Source: MGOM01 sp035455265 (GTDB lineage: Bacteria > Chloroflexota > Anaerolineae > Anaerolineales > E44-bin32). Taken from it: a stretch of DNA of 8,892 nt. Under the pieces are notes generated by a model. It worked only from the letters and a program-made list of their open reading frames with translations, did not search any database and had not been told where the DNA came from. The translations under genes were made by a program, and so were the position numbers. Location of the stretch: the NCBI GenBank assembly GCA_035455265.1, contig DATIFK010000126.1, positions 1-8,892 on the forward strand, in the 5' to 3' direction. Every line of letters starts with the position of its first letter. Position 1 is the stretch's first letter. This document shows, piece after piece, positions 1 through 6,718 of this stretch.

Positions 1-7
1 GGCCTGA

Positions 8-1441
8 TTGGCCGAGAGCGGACGTAGCTTTCCTTCGCCTCGGCGTTCCTGGCGTCTGCGATCCGCCGAACGCCGTTGGCTCCTCATCGCCGGCGACCTG
101 CTGGCCGCGGCGGCGGCCGCGTACCTGGCGTTGCAGCTCTGGTCGCAGCTGGACTACTTGGGCAATGAAAGCCTGAGCACGTTTGTACGCTTGAGATCTC
201 CCTGGTTTCCCTTTCTCCCTCTGCTGTGGCCGCTGCTGATGGTCGATCTGTACGACGTCCACCGCGCCGCCTCGTGGCGGCACACGGTCCGCGGCCTGCT
301 GCTGGCGGTTGCCGCCGGCGGCGTGATCTACCTCGTCGTCTACTTCAGCTCCGGCACCGGCTCGCTGCCGCGCCGCGGCGTCCTGTACTTCCTGGCGCTG
401 GCCAGCCTGCTGACGCTGCTATGGCGGCTGGTCTACGTGCGCGTCTTCACCGCGCCGGCGATGATGCGGCGCGTGGCCATCGTGGGCGCCGGCGAAAGCG
501 GCCAGGCTCTGCTGCGGGTGATCCAGGAGATGCAGCCGCCGCCGTTCTACGTCGTCGGGCTGATCGACGACGACCCCGCCAAGCAGGGCAAAGACGTCCT
601 GGGCGCGCGCGTTCTGGGCGACAACCGCAAGCTCGCCGCCATCGTCGAGCAGTACGGACTGTCCGACGTCATCGTCGCCATCCTGGGGCCGATGAACGGC
701 GCCATGTTCCAGTCCTTGCTCGATGCCCAGCAGGACGGAGTCGAAATCACGCGCATGCCCGTCGCCTACGAGGAGCTGGTGGGGCGGGTTCCCATCCACT
801 ACCTGGAATCCGACTGGATGCTCCGATCGTTCGTCGACGAGCTGCGACCCAGCGGTTTGTATCTGGTGGGCAAGCGGCTGGTCGACCTCGCCGCGGGTGT
901 GGTGGGCGTGCTCGTGTTCCTGGTGACGCTGCCGTGGGTAGCTCTGGCGATCGTGATCGAAAGCGGGCGACCGGTGTTCTACCGCCAGACGCGACTGGGG
1001 CAGGGCGGGCGGTCCTACCGCATCCTCAAGTACCGCACCATGCGTCAGGACGCCGAGTCCGACGGCCAGGCGCACTGGGCGCAGCAGCGCGATCCGCGCA
1101 TGACCCGCGTCGGGACGCTGTTGCGACGAATGCACATCGACGAGTTCCCCCAATTCTGGAACGTCCTCAAGGGGGAGATGAGCCTGGTGGGGCCTCGTCC
1201 GGAGCGGCCTGAGCTCGTCGCCGATCTGGAGAAAGCCATCCCGTTCTACCGGGCGCGGCTGCTGGTCAAGCCCGGCCTGTCGGGCTGGGCCCAGGTCAAC
1301 TACGGCAAGGGCGCCTCGGTTGAAGGATCGGCGGAGAAGCTCGAGTACGACCTCTACTACATCAAGCATCGCAGCCTGGTTCTGGACGCGTGGATCGTCC
1401 TTCGAACGCTGGGTTCGATCATCGGACTGCGGGGCGTGTGA
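8..1441 (+). CDS. Polyprenyl-phosphate sugar-1-phosphate transferase (WbaP/WcaJ-like initiating enzyme)
   Basis: A 477-residue membrane enzyme that should transfer a sugar-1-phosphate from a UDP-sugar to undecaprenyl phosphate, the first step of repeat-unit assembly at the inner face of the membrane. Seen: four hydrophobic segments (about residues 23-43, 66-82, 95-113, 124-145), a Rossmann-like domain starting VAIVGAGESG (156-165) and running to about 260, a fifth hydrophobic segment (287-317), then the catalytic bacterial sugar transferase domain. That domain has KYRTM (341-345), the Asp-Glu pair in HIDEFPQFWNVLKGE (376-390), GPRPERPE (395-402) and KPGLSGWAQVNYG (421-433). Length and order match the large polyisoprenyl-phosphate hexose-1-phosphate transferases. 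The start is a TTG directly after an in-frame TGA (5-7); no other common start codon precedes the first helix. Only seven bases lie upstream, so the ribosome site cannot be judged. The sugar specificity cannot be read from sequence. It is the first of six same-strand cluster genes. Confidence 0.93.
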   Translation: MAESGRSFPSPRRSWRLRSAERRWLLIAGDLLAAAAAAYLALQLWSQLDYLGNESLSTFVRLRSPWFPFLPLLWPLLMVDLYDVHRAASWRHTVRGLLLAVAAGGVIYLVVYFSSGTGSLPRRGVLYFLALASLLTLLWRLVYVRVFTAPAMMRRVAIVGAGESGQALLRVIQEMQPPPFYVVGLIDDDPAKQGKDVLGARVLGDNRKLAAIVEQYGLSDVIVAILGPMNGAMFQSLLDAQQDGVEITRMPVAYEELVGRVPIHYLESDWMLRSFVDELRPSGLYLVGKRLVDLAAGVVGVLVFLVTLPWVALAIVIESGRPVFYRQTRLGQGGRSYRILKYRTMRQDAESDGQAHWAQQRDPRMTRVGTLLRRMHIDEFPQFWNVLKGEMSLVGPRPERPELVADLEKAIPFYRARLLVKPGLSGWAQVNYGKGASVEGSAEKLEYDLYYIKHRSLVLDAWIVLRTLGSIIGLRGV

Positions 1442-1522
1442 CGTGGCGACAGCGTTCGTCGCGGGCCGGAGGCGCAGTCTCTGGAAGACAAGCTGGCCCG
1501 CGGCTTCCCCTCGATCGGCCTC
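1442..1522 (+). other. 81-nt spacer, open in the frame shared by both flanking genes
   Basis: This gap separates the initiating transferase from the fusion gene. Both genes lie in the same reading frame, and after the TGA at 1439-1441 the frame stays open for 27 codons up to the ATG at 1523. There is no ATG, GTG or TTG in that frame inside the gap. I see no convincing Shine-Dalgarno sequence before 1523, no T-tract terminator and no promoter pair. The simplest reading is a short intra-operon spacer. A remnant of an N-terminal extension, or a non-standard start for the downstream protein, cannot be excluded. Confidence 0.4.
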
Positions 1523-3589
1523 ATGACAACGCGCTGGAAGCTGGGCATCGTCGGCTGCGGCCGCGTGGTGGAGCGATTCCATCTCCCCGCGATCCGGGCG
1601 CGGAGGGATTGGGAGATCGTCGCCGTCGCCGACCCGTCGCCGGAGCGCCGCTCCTGGGCGGCTGGACAAATCCCCGGGGCGAAGGTTATGGGCTCTCTGC
1701 ATCAGATCCTGGCTGCCGCGCCGCTGGACGCCGTCCTGATCGCCGCCCCGCCGCTGCACCATCGTGACCTTTGCCTCGGCGCCCTCGCAGCGGGAGTTCA
1801 CGTCCTTGTGGAGAAACCCTGCGCGACGACGCGCAAAGACGCGCTCGCCATGGCCGCCGCGGCTTCCCGGGCCGGGAGACTCCTGCGTGTCTCCTACAAC
1901 CGACGATTCCATCCGTCCTATGTCGCCTTGAAGCAAAGGATGGCCGGCGCAGCTGCCTCCGAGACCTGGACGATGGACTTCCGCCTCAGCTTCACCGTCG
2001 TCGACTGGGATTCGTTCGGAGGGCATCTGGGGCGAATCGAAGGCGGCGGTGGGGTCTTGCTCGACGCCGCCGTCCACCAATTGGATACCCTGGCATGGAT
2101 GCGCGGCTCGCCCGTCGCTCGCGTCCGGACCACATCCTACGATCGCGGCACTCCGGGCACGGAAGAGGTGCGCTACGCCGCAACCCTGGCCGACGGGACC
2201 GAGGCGCGGTGCCTGGCGCGCCACGGGGTCGGCTACACCGAGATGTTGGAGGCCAGAGCCGAGGATAGGGTCCTCTTCGCGTCCCCCACGGCGTTCCTCG
2301 AAGGGCTTGCAAGGGATTCGGCCTGGTACAGACACGCCGCCAGCCGCCGTGCCTGGGTCGACCGCAAGTTGACTCGTTTCCGCCTGAAGCCGGATCCGAT
2401 GCTCGTCAGCTTCATTCGACAATGGGAGGCATTCGCCGCGGCGCTGGATGGTCGCCCAACGAGTGAGGCGCTGGCCGATGGTCTGGACGCCGTGGCGGTC
2501 CACACCCTCATCGACGATCTAAGGGCTGAAATCGGGCCGCGCAAAGCATTCCCGGCCGTTGGGTCTCGAGGGCCATCGCCGTTGCGCCGGCAGCCTGCCT
2601 CCACTCGGCGACGGAAGGGGGCCGCGAGTGCCGAACCACCCGAGGCAAGCATCATCCTGGTTGTAGGCAACCAGCGGGCTCGGGCCGCCAGGGCGCTGGA
2701 GAGCATCCTTCACCAGGACGGGATCGATCGCGCCGAAGTGCTCCTCGTCGATCTGGGAAGGCCCGGGCATCCACCTCTTCCCGGCAGCGAACAGCCCCTC
2801 GTCCGGGTTCTGGGCGGCGAAGGGTTGCGCTCCTACGGGCCAGCCAGGGCCGAGGCCGTTGGTCGCGCGAGGGGTGAGTTCGTCGTCTTCATGGAGGAGC
2901 ACTGTCTGGCTCAGCCTGGATGGTTGAGGTCGCTTGTCAGCCGGCTATCCGACGGCCCGTGGGCTGGCGTTGGACCGAGGGTGGTGAGCGCCAACCCGGG
3001 GGTCGGATTCAGCGATGCCATGGAGATGATCGAGTACGGGAGATGGGTCACGAAACGATCCCCGCGAGAGACCGAGATGCTTCCGGGGAACAACTCAGCT
3101 TATCGCCGGCAGGATTTGCTAGACCTCGGACCGGAGCTGGAGAGCCTGTTCCTGGCGGACACGGTCCTGCAGTGGCGGTTGATGGATGAAGGGAAACGCC
3201 TCTTTGAGGAGCCCGGGGCAGTCATTGCGCACCGCCACCCGGTCACGTTGTGGAGCGCGGTGAGGGGAGAGTTCCTCTACCACATCGGTTTTGCCGGAGC
3301 CCGGGCGGAAAGCTTCGGGTGGCCGTGGCCGGTGCGCCTTGGCTATGCCGCCGCGTCGGTCATCATCCCATGGCTGCGCCTTTCGAGGATGTTGCGCGCT
3401 ACCGAAGACGACCGGACCGCAACTCGCCTTCGGCGCTCTCTCCCGGGCGTGCTCCTGCTTCTGTATTCTTCCGTTCTTGGCCAGGCGGTGGGCGCCGTGT
3501 GGGGCTCAGGCTCGTTGGCCTTGAGGTTCACCGATTACGAGCTGAATGAGCCCCGTCCCCTGCGGGGCGAACGCCTGGCATCTCGATAG
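1523..3589 (+). CDS. Gfo/Idh/MocA oxidoreductase fused to a family-2 glycosyltransferase
   Basis: A 688-residue protein with two enzymatic halves. Residues 1-335 form an NAD(P)-dependent sugar oxidoreductase: GIVGCG (8-13) for the dinucleotide, EKP (97-99) with the usual catalytic lysine, and GGGVLLDAAVHQLD (175-188) with the family's Asp and His. Such enzymes act on nucleotide sugars, inositols or aldoses; the substrate is not readable here. Residues 339-374 are a basic Pro/Arg/Ser-rich linker. From 375 (ASIILVVGNQ) a GT2 fold begins: LLVDLG (407-412), FVVFMEEHC (453-461) where DxD is expected, the acceptor-region motif GNNSAYRR (522-529), ADTVLQWRL (545-553), then two hydrophobic segments (603-619, 640-659). 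The reading frame is continuous and no good internal start precedes the GT half (only a TTG at 2582). Arginine is often AGG (about 14) or AGA (4) in both halves, unlike the neighbours. ATG 1523 lacks an obvious ribosome site. The next gene follows after 9 nt. Confidence 0.88.
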   Translation: MTTRWKLGIVGCGRVVERFHLPAIRARRDWEIVAVADPSPERRSWAAGQIPGAKVMGSLHQILAAAPLDAVLIAAPPLHHRDLCLGALAAGVHVLVEKPCATTRKDALAMAAAASRAGRLLRVSYNRRFHPSYVALKQRMAGAAASETWTMDFRLSFTVVDWDSFGGHLGRIEGGGGVLLDAAVHQLDTLAWMRGSPVARVRTTSYDRGTPGTEEVRYAATLADGTEARCLARHGVGYTEMLEARAEDRVLFASPTAFLEGLARDSAWYRHAASRRAWVDRKLTRFRLKPDPMLVSFIRQWEAFAAALDGRPTSEALADGLDAVAVHTLIDDLRAEIGPRKAFPAVGSRGPSPLRRQPASTRRRKGAASAEPPEASIILVVGNQRARAARALESILHQDGIDRAEVLLVDLGRPGHPPLPGSEQPLVRVLGGEGLRSYGPARAEAVGRARGEFVVFMEEHCLAQPGWLRSLVSRLSDGPWAGVGPRVVSANPGVGFSDAMEMIEYGRWVTKRSPRETEMLPGNNSAYRRQDLLDLGPELESLFLADTVLQWRLMDEGKRLFEEPGAVIAHRHPVTLWSAVRGEFLYHIGFAGARAESFGWPWPVRLGYAAASVIIPWLRLSRMLRATEDDRTATRLRRSLPGVLLLLYSSVLGQAVGAVWGSGSLALRFTDYELNEPRPLRGERLASR

Positions 3590-3598
3590 GCATCACGC

Positions 3599-4483
3599 AT
3601 GCCCCGCGTCTCGGTCATCATCCCGGCGCACGAAGCTCATATCACGCTGCCGCGCTGTCTCGCTTGTCTGGGAAGCCAATCCTTTATGGACTTCGAGACG
3701 ATCGTCGTCGACAGTGGACCGCGTCCGTCGCTGGAGGACTCTGGAGCTACCGCGCTTCGACTGCGGGTGCTGCGGTCCCGCGAGACCCTGCTGGCCCACA
3801 CCGCCTCCAACCGGGCGGCGGCCGTAGCAGACGGTGAACTGCTTGCCTTCCTCGATGCCGACGCCTACGCCTCCCCGGGATGGCTGGCCGGGCTGGTGGA
3901 AGCGTGGAAACGGGAAGGGGGAGTCGTGATGGGCGGCGTCGCCTGCTACGGGAGCCGCTGGATCGATCGCGGGGCTCACTTCGCCAAGTTCGACAAGTGG
4001 CTTCCGGGACTCGCGCCCAGGCGGCTGACGGACGCGGCCACGGTCAACCTCTTGATGGCGCGAAGCCAGTTCGAGGACGTCGGACCCTTCCTCGAGGGTT
4101 CGATGCACGCCGACACCGACCTGAGCTGGCGTCTCCGTGGGGCTGGCGTGCCGCTCTCCCTCGTCCCCAATGCCGTCGTCGAGCATCATCATCGACACTC
4201 CCTCGCCAGCCTGTGGGGCGAGCGGCGCCGGAGGGGCCGTAGCTTCTCCGACCTCTGGATGCACTGGAATCGGCCGTCGAGGATTCGGCTGGCGGCGCGC
4301 GGGGTTATCTCGGCCCTCCCGTTACGACTGGTTTCGCAAACGGTGCGCGTCAGCCGGAATGCGATGGAGGCGGGAGAACTGCCCGCGCTGATCGTCACGC
4401 TCCCGGTCGTGATCGGGGGCCTGTACGCATGGCTCCTGGGCGAGTCGGCCGGGTATCTCCGCGGCGCGCTGCGGAGCCGGTGA
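3599..4483 (+). CDS. Family-2 glycosyltransferase
   Basis: A 294-residue GT-A fold glycosyltransferase, expected to add one sugar from a nucleotide donor to the lipid-linked repeat unit on the cytoplasmic face. Seen: the opening strand VSVIIPAHE (4-12), VVDSG (36-40) in the nucleotide-binding region, the metal-binding DxD as FLDADAY (84-90), PGWLAGL (93-99), and HADTDLSWRLRGAG (170-183), which holds the likely catalytic aspartate of the (E/D)DxDLxxRL motif. HHHRHS follows at 196-201. A hydrophobic segment near the C terminus (262-281) probably tethers it to the membrane. Its length is ordinary for the family. It starts 9 nt after the fusion gene's TAG, with a weak AGG eight bases before the ATG, so translation is probably coupled to the upstream gene. 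Donor and acceptor cannot be told from the sequence. Confidence 0.9.
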   Translation: MPRVSVIIPAHEAHITLPRCLACLGSQSFMDFETIVVDSGPRPSLEDSGATALRLRVLRSRETLLAHTASNRAAAVADGELLAFLDADAYASPGWLAGLVEAWKREGGVVMGGVACYGSRWIDRGAHFAKFDKWLPGLAPRRLTDAATVNLLMARSQFEDVGPFLEGSMHADTDLSWRLRGAGVPLSLVPNAVVEHHHRHSLASLWGERRRRGRSFSDLWMHWNRPSRIRLAARGVISALPLRLVSQTVRVSRNAMEAGELPALIVTLPVVIGGLYAWLLGESAGYLRGALRSR

Positions 4484-4492
4484 CCGACGCCC

Positions 4493-5659
4493 ATGCGCAT
4501 CCTCCTCGTCACCAGGGATCCGGTGGGCCGAGGCGCCAACTTCGTGCGCGCCCTCGATCTCGGCCGCGCCATGGCCGGGGAAGGCCACGCCATATCGCTC
4601 TTGGCCGGACGCGCCTCTCCCGGAATCGCCTCCATCCATCGGGACGCGCAAGGGGTCGAGATCCTCTCGGCGGCCTCCTTCGAACCGGTCTGGATTCGAC
4701 GGTCGGGCTGGAGCCCGTTGGAAATCGTAAGCCGGATGTTCACCCTGCGAGGCCGGCGCTTCGATGTGGTCCATGTCTTCGGCCATCGCCCTTCCGGCTG
4801 GATGCCCGCGTCGCTTCTGCGCAGGTTGGGCGCAGCCCTCGTGGCCGACTGGTCGGACTGGTTCGGCACCGGTGGAATCGCCGCCCGGCGAGGACTCGTT
4901 GGCCGATGGACCGTCGGTTGGGCCGACGAAAAGCTGGAGATGCTGATGGCCCGCTGGTCGACGGCGGTCACCGTCCTGACGCGGACTCTCGAAGCGATGG
5001 CCTTGGCGCGCGGCTATCCTGCGCGGCACGTGCTCCGCTTGACCGCGGGCGCCAACACCGAGGCCATCCGGCCCCTGCCCAAGCAGGCTGCCCGGATCCA
5101 ACTTGGCCTGGACCCCCTCCGGCCCGTCGTCATGAACCTAGGCCTATCCGCGTGGGATCGAGCCGGGGTCATCGAGGTCTTCTCCGAGATTGCCCGGCTC
5201 GACTCCCAGGCGACACTCGTGCTGGTGGGAACGCGCATGCCCCTGGCTGTGCGCCGAGCGCTCGGCTCCGAGCAGGCCGACCGGTGGATCGAGGTCCCCT
5301 TTGTGCCGCATGACGATTTGGGACCGGTCCTGGCCTGCGCCGATGTCATCCTTCTGCCCTTACCGCGAAACGGAATGAACCTCGGCCGATTTCCGAATCA
5401 GGCGGCCGATGCGATGGCCGCCGGGCGCCCGTTGGTGACCAATCCCACCGGGGATCTGGGAGCGTTCGTGGCCGAGACCGGTGCCGGGCTGCTCGCAGAT
5501 GAGGACGCCGGCCCGATGGCGGAAGCCGCGGTCCGCCTGCTCAGGGACACGAAGCTGGCAGCGGACTTGGGGAGGAATGGCCGGCGGGCCGCCGTCGAGC
5601 GCTTGGCATGGCCGATCCTGGCCGACAAGGTCCTTTCGCTGTACGAGAACCTGGCCTGA
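4493..5659 (+). CDS. GT4/GT-B-type glycosyltransferase
   Basis: A 388-residue protein with the two-domain GT-B layout. The N-terminal half opens MRILLVTRDP and GRGANFVRALDLGRAM (12-27), where GT4 enzymes have a Gly-rich acceptor-side loop, then DVVHVFGHRP (91-100) and VADWSDWFG (117-125). The C-terminal donor domain contains VMNLGLSA (213-220), TLVLVGTRM (241-249), VPFVPHDDLGPVLACADVILLPL (268-290), and a FPNQAADAMAAGRPLVTN stretch (300-317). The last is the family's donor-binding helix, but the first glutamate of the usual EX7E motif is absent, as in GT4 members with an FPNK-type motif. It starts 9 nt after the previous stop; GGTGA overlapping that stop (4479-4483) is a reasonable ribosome site at 9-nt spacing. 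It likely adds a later sugar to the repeat unit. Specificity is unknown. Confidence 0.85.
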   Translation: MRILLVTRDPVGRGANFVRALDLGRAMAGEGHAISLLAGRASPGIASIHRDAQGVEILSAASFEPVWIRRSGWSPLEIVSRMFTLRGRRFDVVHVFGHRPSGWMPASLLRRLGAALVADWSDWFGTGGIAARRGLVGRWTVGWADEKLEMLMARWSTAVTVLTRTLEAMALARGYPARHVLRLTAGANTEAIRPLPKQAARIQLGLDPLRPVVMNLGLSAWDRAGVIEVFSEIARLDSQATLVLVGTRMPLAVRRALGSEQADRWIEVPFVPHDDLGPVLACADVILLPLPRNGMNLGRFPNQAADAMAAGRPLVTNPTGDLGAFVAETGAGLLADEDAGPMAEAAVRLLRDTKLAADLGRNGRRAAVERLAWPILADKVLSLYENLA

Positions 5660-5664
5660 CCAAT

Positions 5665-5694
5665 CCAGGGAACGGCGCCAAATGCCCGCCCTGG
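5665..5694 (+). terminator. Weak hairpin just after the GT4 gene, possible transcription or processing signal
   Basis: CCAGGG (5665-5670) can pair with CCCTGG (5689-5694), and CGG (5673-5675) with CCG (5686-5688) inside it, leaving a two-base bulge and a ten-base loop. It begins five bases after the stop codon at 5657-5659. No T-tract follows (the sequence turns purine-rich instead), so it is not a standard intrinsic terminator. It could stabilise the upstream mRNA or mark the operon boundary, or be chance in GC-rich DNA. Confidence 0.25.
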
Positions 5695-5722
5695 GGGAGA
5701 GAGGGAGACGCGACGGGCCAGA

Positions 5723-5731
5723 TGCTAGAAT
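5723..5731 (+). promoter_or_regulatory. Candidate extended -10 promoter for the epimerase-dehydratase pair
   Basis: TGC followed by TAGAAT matches an extended -10 element (TGn plus five of six bases of TATAAT) in an otherwise GC-rich 117-nt gap. It lies 45 bases before the GTG at 5777, giving a short plausible leader. No -35 resembling TTGACA occurs 16-18 bases upstream. If real, it separates the last two sugar-nucleotide genes into their own transcription unit. Confidence 0.3.
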
Positions 5732-5764
5732 CTCAGTCTGCCTACGGGCGGAAGGCGGTTGGAT

Positions 5765-5768
5765 GGAG
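5765..5768 (+). promoter_or_regulatory. Ribosome binding site GGAG that decides the GTG start at 5777
   Basis: GGAG sits eight bases before the GTG at 5777. A TTG at 5759 is in the same frame, but its only purine run (GGAAGG, 5750-5755) is just three bases away. The GTG also puts the dinucleotide-binding strand KAALVTGGAGFIG at the expected N terminus. Confidence 0.6.
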
Positions 5769-5776
5769 ATGACTTC

Positions 5777-6718
5777 GTGAAAGCTGCGCTCGTGACCGGC
5801 GGGGCCGGCTTCATCGGCTCCCATCTGGTCCACGCGCTCCACACCCGGGGCGTTCCCGTGCGCGTCCTGGATAACCTCTCGAGCGGAAGCCGCGCCAACC
5901 TGGAAGGGTCGTCGGCCGAGCTCGTCGTCGGGGACGTCGCCGACAGGGACGTTGTGACCGCCGCCGCCGAAGGCGCCGAGGTCGTGTTCCATCTGGCGGC
6001 GATGATCTCGGTCCCCGAGTCGATGGCCGATCCGGTGCGCTGCTATCGGGAGAACGTCCAGGGCAGCCTGCACGTGCTCGAAGCCGCCCGCCGCGCCGGG
6101 GCTCGCCGGGTCGTCCTTTCGTCGTCGTGCGCCGTGTACGGCGCCTCCGAGCGCCCCTCGTCTGAGACCGACGCGTCGCAGCCCGGGTCGCCCTACGCCG
6201 CCTCCAAGATCGCCATGGAGCATCTCGGTCGACTGTACCGGGACGTGTACGGCCTCTCGACTGTCTCTCTGCGCTACTTCAATGTCTACGGGCCGCGCCA
6301 GAGCCCGACGTCGCCCTATGCCGCCGTCATCGCCGCGTTTGCGCGGGCGATGCTCGACGGGCGCGCGCCCGTCATCCACGGTGACGGCCAGCAGACGCGA
6401 GACTTCGTTTACGTAGGGGACGTCGTCCAGGCCAACCTGCTGGCCGCCGAGGCGGGGCAGGCCGTGCCGCCGGTGGTCAACATTGGCACCGGCCACGCTC
6501 TCACCATCCGCCGCCTGGCGACGCTCCTGGCGGAGACGCTGCCGGGTGCGCCCCCGCCGACGTACGCTCCGCCTCGCCCGGGAGACCTGCACGCTTCGTG
6601 CAGCGACCCCAGGCTCGCATGGGAGGCGTTGGGTTTCCGCCCGGCCTACGACCTGCAACTGGGACTGAAGCACACGGTAGAATGGATGCGGGGCGAAAAG
6701 GTCGCCCCTCCTGGATGA
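5777..6718 (+). CDS. NAD-dependent nucleotide-sugar epimerase (extended SDR, GalE/WbpP-like)
   Basis: A 313-residue cytoplasmic extended short-chain dehydrogenase/reductase. Seen: the NAD-binding TGGAGFIGSHL (7-17), LDNLSSG (31-37), the cofactor-contacting GDVAD (52-56), FHLAA (71-75), the Ser element LSSSCAVYG (114-122), the catalytic YxxxK as YAASK (140-144), LRYFNVYGPRQ (165-175) and DFVYVGDVVQAN (209-220). These fit UDP-glucose/UDP-GlcNAc 4-epimerases; closely related enzymes are 4-ketoreductases or UDP-glucuronate epimerases, so the substrate is open. Next to a 4,6-dehydratase, reduction or epimerisation of its keto-sugar product is also plausible. The GTG start is chosen for its GGAG at 5765-5768. 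The stop (6716-6718) overlaps the next gene's ATG (6715-6717), so the two are probably translationally coupled. Confidence 0.9.
   Translation: MKAALVTGGAGFIGSHLVHALHTRGVPVRVLDNLSSGSRANLEGSSAELVVGDVADRDVVTAAAEGAEVVFHLAAMISVPESMADPVRCYRENVQGSLHVLEAARRAGARRVVLSSSCAVYGASERPSSETDASQPGSPYAASKIAMEHLGRLYRDVYGLSTVSLRYFNVYGPRQSPTSPYAAVIAAFARAMLDGRAPVIHGDGQQTRDFVYVGDVVQANLLAAEAGQAVPPVVNIGTGHALTIRRLATLLAETLPGAPPPTYAPPRPGDLHASCSDPRLAWEALGFRPAYDLQLGLKHTVEWMRGEKVAPPG

Noticed and set aside
102..121. GCC/GCG-rich run and NotI-like palindrome near the start of the first gene
   Set aside because: It encodes an alanine run inside the first membrane helix; composition explains it.
419..2503. Long minus-strand open frame (694 codons) across the first two genes
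   Set aside because: It is antisense to two genes with clear family motifs, shows no recognisable domain, and its His/Gln/Arg/Asp-rich composition is typical of the complementary frame of GC-rich coding DNA.
5759..5776. TTG start adding six residues to the epimerase
   Set aside because: The GTG at 5777 has GGAG at eight-base spacing, and the extra residues precede the normal first strand of the SDR fold.
5360..6673. Minus-strand open frame (437 codons) opposite the GT4 and epimerase genes
   Set aside because: Antisense shadow with low-complexity Arg/Gly/His composition and no motif; the + strand genes explain the region.
6598..6714. 39-residue N-terminal extension of the dehydratase
   Set aside because: It overlaps the conserved end of the epimerase in another frame, is not hydrophobic or family-like, and the ATG at 6715 gives a standard N terminus with an ATGA overlap.
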